From the NCBI GenBank assembly GCA_033964015.1, contig CM066916.1, positions 28,227,404-28,291,403 of the forward strand: a stretch of DNA of 64,000 nt, written 5' to 3'. Positions 44,560 to 54,402 of the stretch are shown here, piece by piece (the first letter of the stretch is position 1; the number at the start of each line of letters is the position of its first letter). This DNA comes from Scolanthus callimorphus (Eukaryota; Cnidaria; Anthozoa; Actiniaria; Edwardsiidae). The translations under genes were made by a program, and so were the position numbers. The notes beneath the pieces were generated by a model, which searched no databases, was not told the origin of the DNA, and saw only the letters and a list, made by a program, of their open reading frames with translations.

Positions 44560-45780
44560 AAATCTTTGGGAATTTCAAAACTAGAGTACGTGTGTTCCGG
44601 AATCGTTCACCAAGAAGGTTCAAACTGAAATCAATAAATTTATATGGAACGGAAGGAAGCCAAAGATAAAACATGACACCCTGATAGGCGATTATGCGGA
44701 AGGCGGTCTGAGATCGTTAGACTTTTCCAGTAAAATTAGGGCGCACTTGGGGATGTGGGCCAAAAGGCTTGTAGATTCAGAGCAAAGAGACTGGAAGCTT
44801 ATTCCAAATTTTTACCTAGGCCCAGTTGGGGGTATTCGTTGTATCAGTACAAATTTAGACGCATAAGTTATATCAGAAGGTCTTTCCATTTTACAAACAG
44901 GTATTAAAAACTTGGGCAGGTGTGAGCCACTGTGATCCAGAAAATGATGTCGTTATGATACTCAGCCAGCCCCTCTGGAACAACAAGTTTATCAAAAATA
45001 TAGATGTGAAAGAATACAGCAGCTTCCTGGAATATGGAATTATGAGTGTAGAGACATTTTTTGGCCGAGATTCCTTTTGTACGTGGAATCAATTAATAGC
45101 CAGAGGTGTTAAGGAGGGTCTATTTTTACAATGGAACAGACTTTTATTAGACACACGCCTAAATCGAGGAATGCTCACTGGCACTTAGAATTTTTTTCTA
45201 AACAAGCGCTCACCTACAGAAGTGAAAAAAGAATTATGAAAATCATCAGGGTTCGAACCTGTAACTTTCCAGTTACTATACCCTAACCCTAACCACTACC
45301 CTACCAGTGAATTCGCTGGTTCGGACAACTCGTTTTATTGATTACGTACCTTAATAGTATTAATCTTTAATAGAACGAGGCATATACTAACATATAAAGG
45401 CATATAAACGATGTATTAACCCTTATCCTGACTAGTAGTCTTGATAGTTCAGATATATTGAATGTTTAGGTCAATTTGAAGTAATATTGTCAAAAATATC
45501 GTTAAATTATTCATGGTGAGCATTCCTCCATTTAGGAATGACGTTTATACAAGCGATTCCAAAAACATGGAAAACTGTTGTACAGAGAGACTGGCAGATT
45601 AATCAAGGAAATGAAACACAAACGGTCAGCAGTGCCACAAAAATATACCTGGGAGAATCTATAGTACTGTTATCAAAATTAACTTCTAAACACCGTTACT
45701 GCTTTTTTATTAGCAAACATTTAAACTTCCCACCTCACATTCGAATATCGAAAAGAGAGTTGGTGCGGCTATTGATTGGA
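44560..45780 (+). pseudogene. L1/Tx1-like reverse transcriptase tail, split by a SINE-like insert
   Basis: Plus-strand reading gives EINKFIWNGRKPKIKHDTLI then GGLRSLDFSSKIRAHLGMWA, AKRLVDSEQRDWKLIPNFYL and, after a shift, LWNNKFIKNIDVKEYSSFLE and NRGM. It resumes after the insert with MTFIQAIPKTWKTVV. This is the C-terminal region of L1-type (Tx1-like) reverse transcriptases (FxWxGxxPKIK, GGLxxxD and LWxNxxI). The domain motifs upstream are missing, and stops are present. Confidence 0.7.
45183..45528 (-). mobile_element. SINE-like insertion with tRNA-like head
   Basis: The insert interrupts the RT remnant between two GGAATG hexamers (45169-45174 region and 45535-45540), a probable target duplication. 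On the minus strand TAGTGGTTAGGGTTAGGGTA (A-box-like) and AGTTACAGGTTCGAACCCTG (B box GGTTCGAACCC) lie at the spacing of a tRNA. The ends also form an inverted pair (CTAAATCGAGGAATGCTCAC and its inverse). The TTAGGGTTAGGG inside is telomere-like by chance. Confidence 0.55.
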
Positions 45781-45786
45781 GCAAAG

Positions 45787-46236
45787 TTTCTAATGTTACA
45801 GGGCAAGGAGTTCCAAAGCTTAGGAAGCACAGATAGAAAAGTTTTGCCCAGAGGATCGAAGATTGCGAGCTGCTTTATAAGATAGAAGCAAGTCAAAGAT
45901 ATAATGCGGAGCCATGCCATTAAGAGCCTTATGAGTTATTAGTTAATTCTAAATCTAATAGGAAGCCAACGAAGCTGAACAAGCACAGGTGTAATATGTT
46001 CCGATTTCTTGGATCTACTAACAAGTCGAGCAGCAGTTTTTTGTAGTCGCTGTAATTTAGATAGTTCAGAATCGGGTAGGCCAAACAGAATACTGTTGCA
46101 GGAGTCCAGACGAGAAGTAACAAAAGCATGCACTAGTTTTTCACAGTCTTGTTGATTTAGGTACTTGCGGATTCGGCCAATGCTTCATATAGCGAAAGAT
46201 GCAGATTTGCAGATATTATTAATATGAGAATTCAAT
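45787..46236 (-). pseudogene. Non-LTR reverse transcriptase remnant, unit-2 copy
   Basis: Same protein tail as at 33925-35310 (HAFVTSRLDSCNSILFGLPD, LQRLQKTAARLV, LWNSLPCNIRNFAP). It shows the uninterrupted site of the TAA element. An internal stretch of about 70 bp is deleted relative to unit 1. The LWNSLP phrase is a typical end signature of CR1/L2-like proteins. Confidence 0.75.
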
Positions 46237-46240
46237 TTAA

Positions 46241-47181
46241 GGTATGAGTATACCTTTGAAGGGTGTCGCGGGAAAAAATTCGTATCGCGTCACAATTTAC
46301 ACCGCAAACGTCGTTTATATATCATTTTAAAGCTAAAAGGTTGGTCTATCTGATGGGTAATTTTGTTTTCATTATATTGTACATGAACATATACCTTTTT
46401 AGCCCTAAAGAAAAAAGTACCGACTTTGTTTAAAAAGTTCCAGCTTCTTCCAATTAAATTGCACAGATCCAAATTTAAGCAAAATCTATTCTTTAGAAGG
46501 CGATCTAAAAAAAGGTGTGTGGGATTTTTGATTTTCTTTTCAAAACATATTTTATGCTAATTTTTGTGTTAGCATTGCCAAAAATATCGATTTTCAATCT
46601 GTTTTACGTAATATTTCCGAAAATACGTAAAATATCAAAAATCCCGCACACCTTTTTTCAGATCGCCCTCTAAGGAATACATTTTTGGGAAATCTGGAGC
46701 TTTTAACATTAACTGGAAGTGGCAGGAACTCTTAAAAAGCAAAAATTGGTACTTTTCCTTTGAAGCACAAAACGACGAAAACGTAGGTGCATATTATATG
46801 TTAAATTCTGCATGCGCGCGAAGCGCGCCGAAATTTTTATTAAGTATTGAGTGTAACAAACATTGCATGCTGTAAAAATACAAACTTTTCGTTTCCTCCC
46901 TGTTATGTGCTTGTATTTTTTTGGGTGACCCCCCCCCCCTTTAGTGGCGTATTTTTTTGGGTGACCCCCCCTTTGAGGCCGTATTTTTTTGGGTGACCCC
47001 CCCCCCCCTCATTTCCACCAGCCCCCCCTCCCTGATAAAAAATGAACGGTCCCTTAGCAAGTAAGGCCGTTTCACAAGCTTTAAAACGATATATAAATGG
47101 CCCTTGTAGTGTAAATAATGACGCGACAGTGATTTTTTTCGCGAAAACTTGACATCTCTCACGCAAAGGTATACTCATACC
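46241..47181. mobile_element. TTAA element (GGTATGAGTATACC ends) in unit 2
   Basis: Termini GGTATGAGTATACCTTTG and the exact reverse complement, with TTAA on both sides (46237-46240, 47182-47185). The empty site is in unit 1 (TTCAATTTAAGGTAATTGTC at 35290). Inside, GGCGATCTAAAAAAAGGTGT (46498 on) pairs with a segment near 46670. GCGCGCGAAGCGCGC and the TTTTTTTGGGTGACCCCCC unit, three times, follow. TTAA duplication fits piggyBac or Kolobok; no transposase. Confidence 0.85.
46493..46672. repeat. Internal inverted repeat of the TTAA element
   Basis: TTAGAAGGCGATCTAAAAAA with GGTGTGTGGGATTTTTGAT pairs with ATATCAAAAATCCCGCACAC and TTTTTTCAGATCGCCCTCTA. Arms about 45 bp, spacer about 80 bp. Confidence 0.85.
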
Positions 47182-49894
47182 TTAAGGTGATTGTCCAAGG
47201 CGACCCCGAGATCACGGGCAACAGGAACTGGTGCAATAATGACTTACTTCCAGACAGAAATGTTTTGTTGAAAAATGTTTGACACATGTTACACGAGACA
47301 ACTTTTTCAGATATTCGTCTGAAGCCAAGTATAAAACTCGCAACAGTTGCTGAGCGAAATGTTGTGTGGAAAGTTGTCTTGTGCCACATGTTATGCACTA
47401 GCAACTTTTCGTGCAACAATGTTGCACGTTAAGTTTTTGTTGTGAGTTGTCCAGTGTAATACCACCTTTATAGCAATAGGGACAGCAGAGCCGGCGATGA
47501 GCACTTACTCAATATTTACCATTCTAGACCGCAAACCTTTCATTTTAACATCCGTAGACTCAAAGGATTAATAAAAATGAGTTGAGATGAGATTCATTAC
47601 ATAGTCATTATAAAAGCAGCTATAGAGCAGCTAAAAATAGAGTTTTCCTGATAGATGATTTTTCAAGGACATTATTTTCAACTCACATCATGTAGAAAAA
47701 GGGTTCTGTCAACATGTCAAGATGGGCATATTTCAAAAGGGCAATCTTTTCAGTCAAGTGAACAAATCTCCTTGCATGGCCCAAATCTGGCCTGAGTTTC
47801 TTCTCCTGAAAACTCAACACTTACTATAAAGGGTATGAATCTGCATTTCATTTCCTTTATATCAATATTGTGGTTTATTTCACATCTACAACAGACCATT
47901 ATTTTATTCAAATGTGTACTTTTTTGCTCATACTTTTTAAATGTTTATCAACCTTTTTGTATTTCCTTTGCGGCCTCATGGGCTATTGGCCTTTAGTATA
48001 AACCAACTAATGGTCTATTACAAATCCTGCATTCTGATTGGCTGAGTTACTAATGGTCTATTAGTGATAGACCGTGCCTGGCAAAACCACCACCTTTCTT
48101 TGCAAGAAAAGTTGATTTTTTTCAACATAAAATAATGGCATTCATTGCCAAAACCGACCAACTAGTTGGTTTATGCTAAAACAATTAGACCTCTCGTCCT
48201 CATGTGCTCTGATATCAATAGACCATTCGGCCTTCGGTCTCATGGTCTATTCATCATAGCACATTCGGCCTTGAGGTCTAATTGTTAAGTAGCCCTTTTG
48301 GGATTGACGTCTAATTGTTAAGACAGATTTTTTTTTTAACTTCGAGCAATTTTGCCAGAAAACGGCAAAAAATCTTGTTACTCGAAATAGAAAAAGTTGT
48401 TGGTTTTAACTTAGTCTCATTTCAAAGGTCTTCATAGTAGTGTTCGTGTGTTATCACACCGGCAAAAAAACACCAGATGAAGCTGAGAAAATAAATTTTT
48501 TTACAGATAGACGTAATTACAGTCACACCTAAAATGGTGATGTCTATCACAGCCTATATAGATTCTATAGAATTTTTCCATTTTTGAACGCTTATTTCTG
48601 TGGTGGCACGAACCCAGTCCTCTGCCTTTTGTGATATTTCGAAATGTGGACCACAAATCTACAAAGGATAGAAATCATTGAGTAACAGTGTTTTTGGCCA
48701 AACGTTGCTTGAAGTTGTAAAATTACCTGTCTTAATTAGTAATGGTCTATTACAAATCCTGTATTCCGATTTGCTGAGCTACTAATGGTCTATTAGTGAT
48801 AGATCGTCCCTGGCAAAACCACCACTTTTCTTTGCAAGAAAAGAGGATTTTTTCAACATAAAATAATGGTATCCATTGCCCAAAGCCCAACATTGCCTAA
48901 AAGTTGGTCTAGGCCAAGATAATGAAAGTCATAGATTTGTGTCCACTGCCCGCATGTCTTGGGCTACCACTTAAAAATGTCATTATTTTATTTAAAAATC
49001 ATTATTATTTGTGAAAAAAGTTTAATTGAAGAAAAACAATCAATTTTGTGTGTACATCTTTCAAAACTACAATTAAAAAACGATAAAAATATCATGTAGT
49101 GGGTTAACTCTGTGGGAGGCAGTGAGTCCACAACATTTTGACTATACTTTGTGATGTCATTCTGTGGTTTATAAGAGGACATACCACGGAAAATCAGAGG
49201 TTATTTTGTTAAATAGTTTTTTGCTGAAGTCTTCGTGGGAATCACAGCATGCTTCTGTGTATGTACGTATTTTCTTGAGTATCGTAGTTCATCTAGAACT
49301 ATCTGAAAGGACTAAAAGAGGCTTTAAATGAATAATGAAAAACGGCCGTATGTGTAAAAAATGTTTGGACGCAAATCTATGACTTTCATTACCATGGCCT
49401 TATACTAAAACAATTAGACCTCTTGTCCTCATGTCATGTGCTATGATATCAATAGGCCATTCGGCTTCATGGTCTATTCATCATTGCCGAGTTTCATATC
49501 ATGAGGGACTGCGTACGAATCCCTTAATATTACGATAGTCAAAACAAGACCCACTTAGTAAGAAAGAATAAGAAAGAGTGTAAAATCCGAAAATTTGGTG
49601 TTAATCGAATCAATGCTGACCCAGATATAGCAATTTCAAAACTCAAAAATGTAATAAGAAAGTATAGCGGACATTTCTGTTGATTTTATCCGGCCCCACA
49701 CTGTATGTTTCTTATTACATTTTGGAGTTTTTGAATTGCTTTGTCAGTATTGACTCAATTAACATCAAATTTTCGGAATTTGCTCTTTCTTACTAGGTGG
49801 GTCTTGATTTGATTTCCGTAATATTTGGGGACTCGAACCCAGTCCCTCACGATATGAAGCTTGGCAAAGATACCACATTCGGCCTTAAAGTAAA
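47182..49894. repeat. ZNF-4 intron, copy of 35290-38570
   Basis: No gene. Includes the left-truncated TIR element (47237-47477) and the palindrome cluster with AATGGTCTATTACAAATCCT. The short frame at 48988-49182 is mirrored at 37294-37488 with one change, but it has no domain and is treated as part of the repeat. Confidence 0.75.
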
Positions 49895-50563
49895 CCCGGC
49901 GTAACAAATCGATAAATCGATAACCCAATAAAAAGCGATATTTGTCGATACTAATCGATTTTAATCGATTGATTTTATCGGTAATCGATAAAAATTGATC
50001 GCTAGCTCTGTTGTGATTATCGATTTTTCAATAATTATATCGATTTTCATCGATTTTTATCGACAGGCACAGGATTGATTAATGTATCGATATTCTTTGA
50101 AAAGATGCCTCTAATAGAAGAAATTCCACTTCTAGTCTTGGGTAGTCTACCTTGGAAACCAGAGGCTCGAGGTCCAAAGAATTTAAAAGATCGATCGAGT
50201 TTCCTGAGAACAACAAGAATGTGAGCGGGCAGAGTTTCAGCTTGTGGTCCCCACAGTATTGGGGTATATAGTAGTCCAGAATCTTCTCGGATCTTTGTCT
50301 TAATAGCATGGTATAGTTTGCTGCTCGTCTGCTGCGTTCTTGGTCGAGACACAATACATTTAAATAACTTTTATCTTTGGAAGTGTGTTATGCTATACTT
50401 TCGATATCAATTAAGTGATATCGATTTTTATCGATCTGTTGGGTGTGGCTGTGACTATCGATTTTTATCAATTGCCGATATTAATCGATACTGATCGGTC
50501 AATCTGATCGACAAATATCGATCAGTTTTCGATGATCGATTTCTATCGATTTGTTACGCCGGG
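49895..50563. mobile_element. ATCGAT-rich TIR element with 6-bp duplication
   Basis: CCCGGCGTAACAAATCGATA and its inverse form the ends. AGTAAA flanks both sides (49889-49894, 50564-50569). The empty site is in unit 1 (CTTAAAGTAAACGATGTCAC at 38568). Both subterminal regions hold many ATCGAT/ATCGATT words on about 150 bp each side, while the centre (50095-50350) is unlike them and could be captured sequence. A minus-strand frame of 101 codons in the centre has no recognised domain. The superfamily is unknown to me. Confidence 0.8.
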
Positions 50564-50923
50564 AGTAAACGATGTCACTTAATCGCGTTTGCAGAGTTTA
50601 TGTGGGGTTTTGCACGGATTGCCTATTCAATTTGAACAAAATAGCTGAGGAAACCGCGATATTAAATAAGGTCTATCGAACGATTGTTTCCTGATAGGCA
50701 TGGAAATCGAAAAGGAAACTGCTTAACCCAACCGATCAAGCAAAGCTAAGCTTTTTTATGCCAATCGAAACTTGCCAAACTGAGTGAGTTCGTTTAGTTT
50801 ATCAAACGCTTGATTACCAAACAAACAGCTCGATTATCAAACGCTTGATTGCCAAAGTAAAGAAACCGCTCTTTTATAAATCTACTGACACAATAAAGAA
50901 TAACCGTCATGCTTATTGCTCAC

Positions 50924-50974
50924 CTCTTCGTCCGCGTTTGTAGAGACTCGAGTTTGCACTTCACCGTCCGCCAT
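50924..50974 (-). CDS. ZNF-4 candidate exon 1 (17 codons)
   Basis: Codes MADGEVQTRVSTNADEE from an ATG in CCAAGATGGCGG; donor GTGAGC at 50918-50923, phase 0. It lies in unit 2, 7.6 kb upstream of the ZNF-4 finger exon on the same strand. It carries the extra in-frame upstream ATG (M-S-K-M). The copy at 38932-38982 arose in the same duplication. Confidence 0.6.
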
Positions 50975-51086
50975 CTTGGACATGAGCTAGACCGCTGATC
51001 ACAACTACTGAAGGCTACATCACGACATGGGCTTGAGGACGATTTGGGAAGAAAACTGACTTCTTTTGCGCGACGCGAATAACTGA

Positions 51087-52221
51087 GCAAACTGTCTAAA
51101 TATGAATTCCATCCTAGTTTAATAAGATGGATAGGTAGCTTCCTTTTAGACAGAACACAGGTCGTACGTATAGGGTCGCATACATCAACATCGCGTCGCC
51201 TCAATGGAGGAATCCCACAGGGAACCCGTTTAGGTCCGATCTTATTTGCAATCATGATCGATGACCTCCTTCCAAATTGGGGTCCCAGAATAAAGTTTGT
51301 GGACGATCTCACAGCGTTAGAGATAGTACCAAGGAACTCGCCTTCAATGATGAAGTTTATTGTATCCGAAATCAATGCATTTGCTATTAATAATAACATG
51401 AAACTAAACCCGCGCAAGTGTAAAGAGATGTCAGTTAGCTTTCGTAAATATGATAGTTGCCAGTGGCAGCCACTCGCCGTCGGTGGTTCATATATTGAAT
51501 CTGTCAAGTCATTTAAACTGCTCGGTGTGTTCATCTCAGAGGACTTGACCTGGTCTGCCCACTGTGAATATATCATCAAGAAAGCTAATAAACGCCTCTA
51601 TGCGCTTAGACAACTAAGGAAGTGCGAAGTACCGCAGGACGACATAGTCACGGTATATTGCACACTAATAAGATCCGTCCTAGAGTACGCTTCACCAGTA
51701 TTTTCTAACCTACCCAAATATCTTAGTGAGGATCTCGAGCGTATCCAGAGGCGCGCCCTCAATATTATTTACCCATTTAAGGAATATTCGCGCGCTCTTG
51801 CCTTGGCCAGTCTTTCCTCTCTCGAACAACGCAGAGAGGAAGCCTGCGTGAGGTTCATTCAGAGGATTCCTCCAGGCAGTCCTCTGTATGACCTCACCCG
51901 CTACCGTATTTCACCCCGAGGCTCCTCTGGTTACGCTCTATAAGATCCCGTGAGCCTCCGATGCCTAAAGTGTGCAAAACCGACCGCTTTAGAAATTTTA
52001 TAACCGCCAAGTATGCTACATTGTTATCGTAATTGTCCTTTATCCCTTTTTCCATTATCTAGTATTAGTTGTATATATCGTATAGAGTAGGTGATGGGTT
52101 TTTGGGGGTTACTTATTTTATTTAATTATTTAGTTATTCATGTAATTATATTAATTAATTGTCAGCAGTCCTGTAATTTAGCTTCAAGCTACAATAGGAT
52201 GGAATAAACATATTATATTAT
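51087..52221 (+). mobile_element. 5'-truncated non-LTR retrotransposon (CR1/L2-like), unit 2 only
   Basis: The 1135-bp insert lies between ATAACTGA and ACTTTCCACTC, which are adjacent in unit 1 (39087). It holds the C-terminal half of a reverse transcriptase followed by a 3' region that ends AATAAACATATTATATTATA. There is no clear target duplication longer than 1-3 bp. The missing 5' part and the repeat-like tail are typical of target-primed insertion. Confidence 0.85.
51089..51943 (+). CDS. Partial non-LTR reverse transcriptase (C-terminal half)
   Basis: The open frame runs from the 5' junction to TAA. It starts inside RT domain 3-4 sequence: KLSKYEFHPSLIRWIGSFLL, then GGIPQGTRLGPILFAIMIDD (the family QGxxLGPxLF block), FVDDLTALE (the catalytic YxDD box with Phe for Tyr) and MKLNPRKCKEM (thumb). 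VKSFKLLGVFISEDLTWSAH is next, then LRSVLEYASPVF-like VLEYASPVFSNLP, and the tail IQRRALNIIYP. About 285 codons are continuous with no stop, unlike the decayed remnants elsewhere, so it is a young insertion. The N-terminal endonuclease and RT domains 0-2 are missing, so it cannot act alone. An ATG at 51254 is not a meaningful start. Confidence 0.85.
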   Translation, partial: KLSKYEFHPSLIRWIGSFLLDRTQVVRIGSHTSTSRRLNGGIPQGTRLGPILFAIMIDDLLPNWGPRIKFVDDLTALEIVPRNSPSMMKFIVSEINAFAINNNMKLNPRKCKEMSVSFRKYDSCQWQPLAVGGSYIESVKSFKLLGVFISEDLTWSAHCEYIIKKANKRLYALRQLRKCEVPQDDIVTVYCTLIRSVLEYASPVFSNLPKYLSEDLERIQRRALNIIYPFKEYSRALALASLSSLEQRREEACVRFIQRIPPGSPLYDLTRYRISPRGSSGYAL

Positions 52222-52789
52222 ACTTTCCACTCATGTACCGTCGCTTTGTATTGTGTGGTACCATATTCTGCTGTCGGAAACTGGAATCTTTCAGTTGATT
52301 ACAAGGGAGCCCCGTACAAGAAAATAATGACACCCATATTCCTGTTGTGCACCTATGGAAATATTTTCATGATGGTTGCGTTTTTTTTTTTGCGATTCTG
52401 CGCGGGCTGCCTGCGTTTTTTAGCATCTCTTCACCAGGCTTTTTCGCCGGGAAAAATACACTTCTCTGCTAACAGGGACCTCTTTTCTCTACATTTCGCT
52501 GGCTGATGGTCGCGAGGAAGAGAGACCTCTGCCCTGGGTCGAAACTTGCTTTGTTTTGACGCCGTCCACCACCTGGGGACGGTTTGCTGGCATCTCGAAC
52601 CCAGCGTTCCCCGGCTTACTCGCAGGGTAGGCTCTGGTGACATCCATTCTCGTACCCAGAACTTCAAGGAAGGGAAGAGAGCCGAGCCGGTCTAAGCCGC
52701 GAATATAGAAGAAATAATAATACTAATGATACTTGACGAATTGCACTTACCTGAAATTCCAGAATTTCGGCACACAATCACTACTGGTA
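52222..52789. repeat. Upstream region of ZNF-4, shared with unit 1 and 391-700
   Basis: Continuation after the retrotransposon: CACCCATATTCCTGTTGTGC and CATTCTCGTACCCAGAACTT as in unit 1. GGGAGCCCCGTACAAGAAAA at 52303 is a small unit-2 difference. Confidence 0.75.
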
Positions 52790-53635
52790 TTGAGAGAGGA
52801 CGATGCGCACAGAAAGTAAGGTAGAATAGGTAGACAAAAGGGGATCGTGCGCGCAGAAAATAAGCCAACTAAAATTGCGAGAAAACAATGCGCGCAGACA
52901 AAATGCAATTAGGATTGTGAAAAATCAATGCGCACATGCAATAAAGGTAAATAGAATTGTGAGAAAACATTGCGCACAGACAATAAGATTTGTGAGATAA
53001 CAATTCGCGTAAACATGCAAATATGGCAATTAGAATTGTGAGAAGACGTAGTGCGCGTGCACAACATGTTAATTTGAATTGTTAGAAGACAATGCGCGAA
53101 GAAAATAAGCAAGTTAGGATTGTGAGAAGGCAAATAAATTATGACTGTTTGAATTGTGATTCTAACAATGCGCGCAGAAAATAAGGCAATTGGTGTTGTG
53201 ATGTGACAATGAACACAGATCATAGGGCCATCAGAATTGTGGGAAGACAATGCGCGCAGACAATACGGGTGATATATAACAATGCGCGCAGAAAAAAAAG
53301 GCAATTAATATTGTGGTGTGACAATGTGATGTGACAATGCACGCAGGCAGTGCGCGAAAGCGATGCGGCAATTAGGATTGTGACATTACAATGCCCGCAG
53401 ATAATATAAGGCAATTAGGATTGTGATGCGACAATTTGTGCAGATAATAGGACAATTGGAATAGCCAATGCGCGAAATTAATACGGTAATCATGATTGCA
53501 ATGAATGCGCGCAGAAACTAAGGCAATTATTATTGTGATGTGGCAATGAGCACAGATAATGTGGCAATTAGAATTGTGATAACAATTGTGTGTGCAGACA
53601 ATAGGAACTGTGTCCTAACAATGCGCGCAGATAAA
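52790..53635. repeat. ~40-bp minisatellite array C
   Basis: Nearly identical in unit order to array B (39640-40480), as expected from the duplication. Confidence 0.85.
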
Positions 53636-53787
53636 GTGGTTCAGTTCAGATGAGTGTAGACGCCACTGGCAGCCAAGCGGTCATATAAGCACAGACACTG
53701 AGGGAGGTCACGGCCAGAGGGTTTGTTACGTCCCCAGTGCTTCTTTAACGTCCCCCCTGATACTGGTCAGAGTAGAAAGGCGAGACG

Positions 53788-53819
<32 letters not shown>

Positions 53820-53952
53820 TGAAACACAATAGAACAATGTTCAACCCATAATATGAACCAATTTCGACTGAGAGCAGAACAGAAAGAAAATTTCCTCTGT
53901 CCCGGCCAGGAGTCGAACCCAGCGCCGTAACGCTGAGCCAACCGTGCTTCCC
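53636..53952 (-). mobile_element. SINE, unit-2 copy with a head deletion
   Basis: Matches 40484-40818 but lacks about 23-26 bp of the tRNA-like head, between GAGTCGAACCC and AGCGCCGTAACG. The A box (TTGGCTCAGCG on the minus strand) and B box (GGTTCGACTCC) are retained but closer together. Confidence 0.7.
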
Positions 53953-53963
53953 TTGTTTGAAAA

Positions 53964-54127
53964 GGTCATGGCTAAAAGGGATGACTCAGAAGGACCTGAT
54001 TAATAATTCATAGGCTTCACGGTAGAACGAAGCTGCATATGTCATGTTATGCAATGTAGCTTCGTTCTATTGTTTATCTATGAATTATTAATCAGGTCCT
54101 TCTGAACCATCCCTTTTAGCCATGACC
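53964..54127. mobile_element. Foldback MITE in unit 2
   Basis: GGTCATGGCTAAAAGGGATG followed by ACTCAGAAGGACCTGATTAA pairs with the right half, with arms of about 50 bp plus an inner pair CTATTGT... TAGAACGAAGCT. Unit 1 reads straight through (CTTGTTTGAAAACGGTG at 40818). GTTTGAAAA occurs on both sides (9 bp), which suggests a Mutator-like duplication. Confidence 0.8.
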
Positions 54128-54402
54128 GTTTGCCGTTTGAAAACGGTGTAGTGTGGTCGGGGTCTGAGACTCCCACTGTATTTATGCGCCGTCGATGCCT
54201 TTTCTGCGGTAGAGTGAAGAATTCGAAACTGGACTATTCGAATGACTTTATTCTTGTGTTCTTTCGTGGTAAACAGACTGCGAAAAGAATTTGCAGGCAT
54301 GTTTGCATTAATATTACTATGTTACTGCATATACACGTTCATGTCTTGCTAAATTACTAGCTTGATTAAAGCGTTTACCACAATGTTTGCATTCATGTGG
54401 TT
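54128..54402. other. 3' region of ZNF-5 with finger remnant
   Basis: On the minus strand the finger after the frameshift continues as HECKHCGKRFNQASNLARHE and RVYAVT, and then a stop near 54322. This shows what ZNF-4 looked like before its TTAA insertion. An AATAAA lies near 54247-54252. Confidence 0.7.

Noticed and set aside
45281..45297. Telomere-like CCCTAACCCTAACC
   Set aside because: Only two units, explained by the D-arm region of the tRNA-like SINE head.
50920..51579. 219-codon minus-strand frame
   Set aside because: Antisense to the non-LTR reverse transcriptase; no features of its own beyond reading through exon-1 leader sequence.
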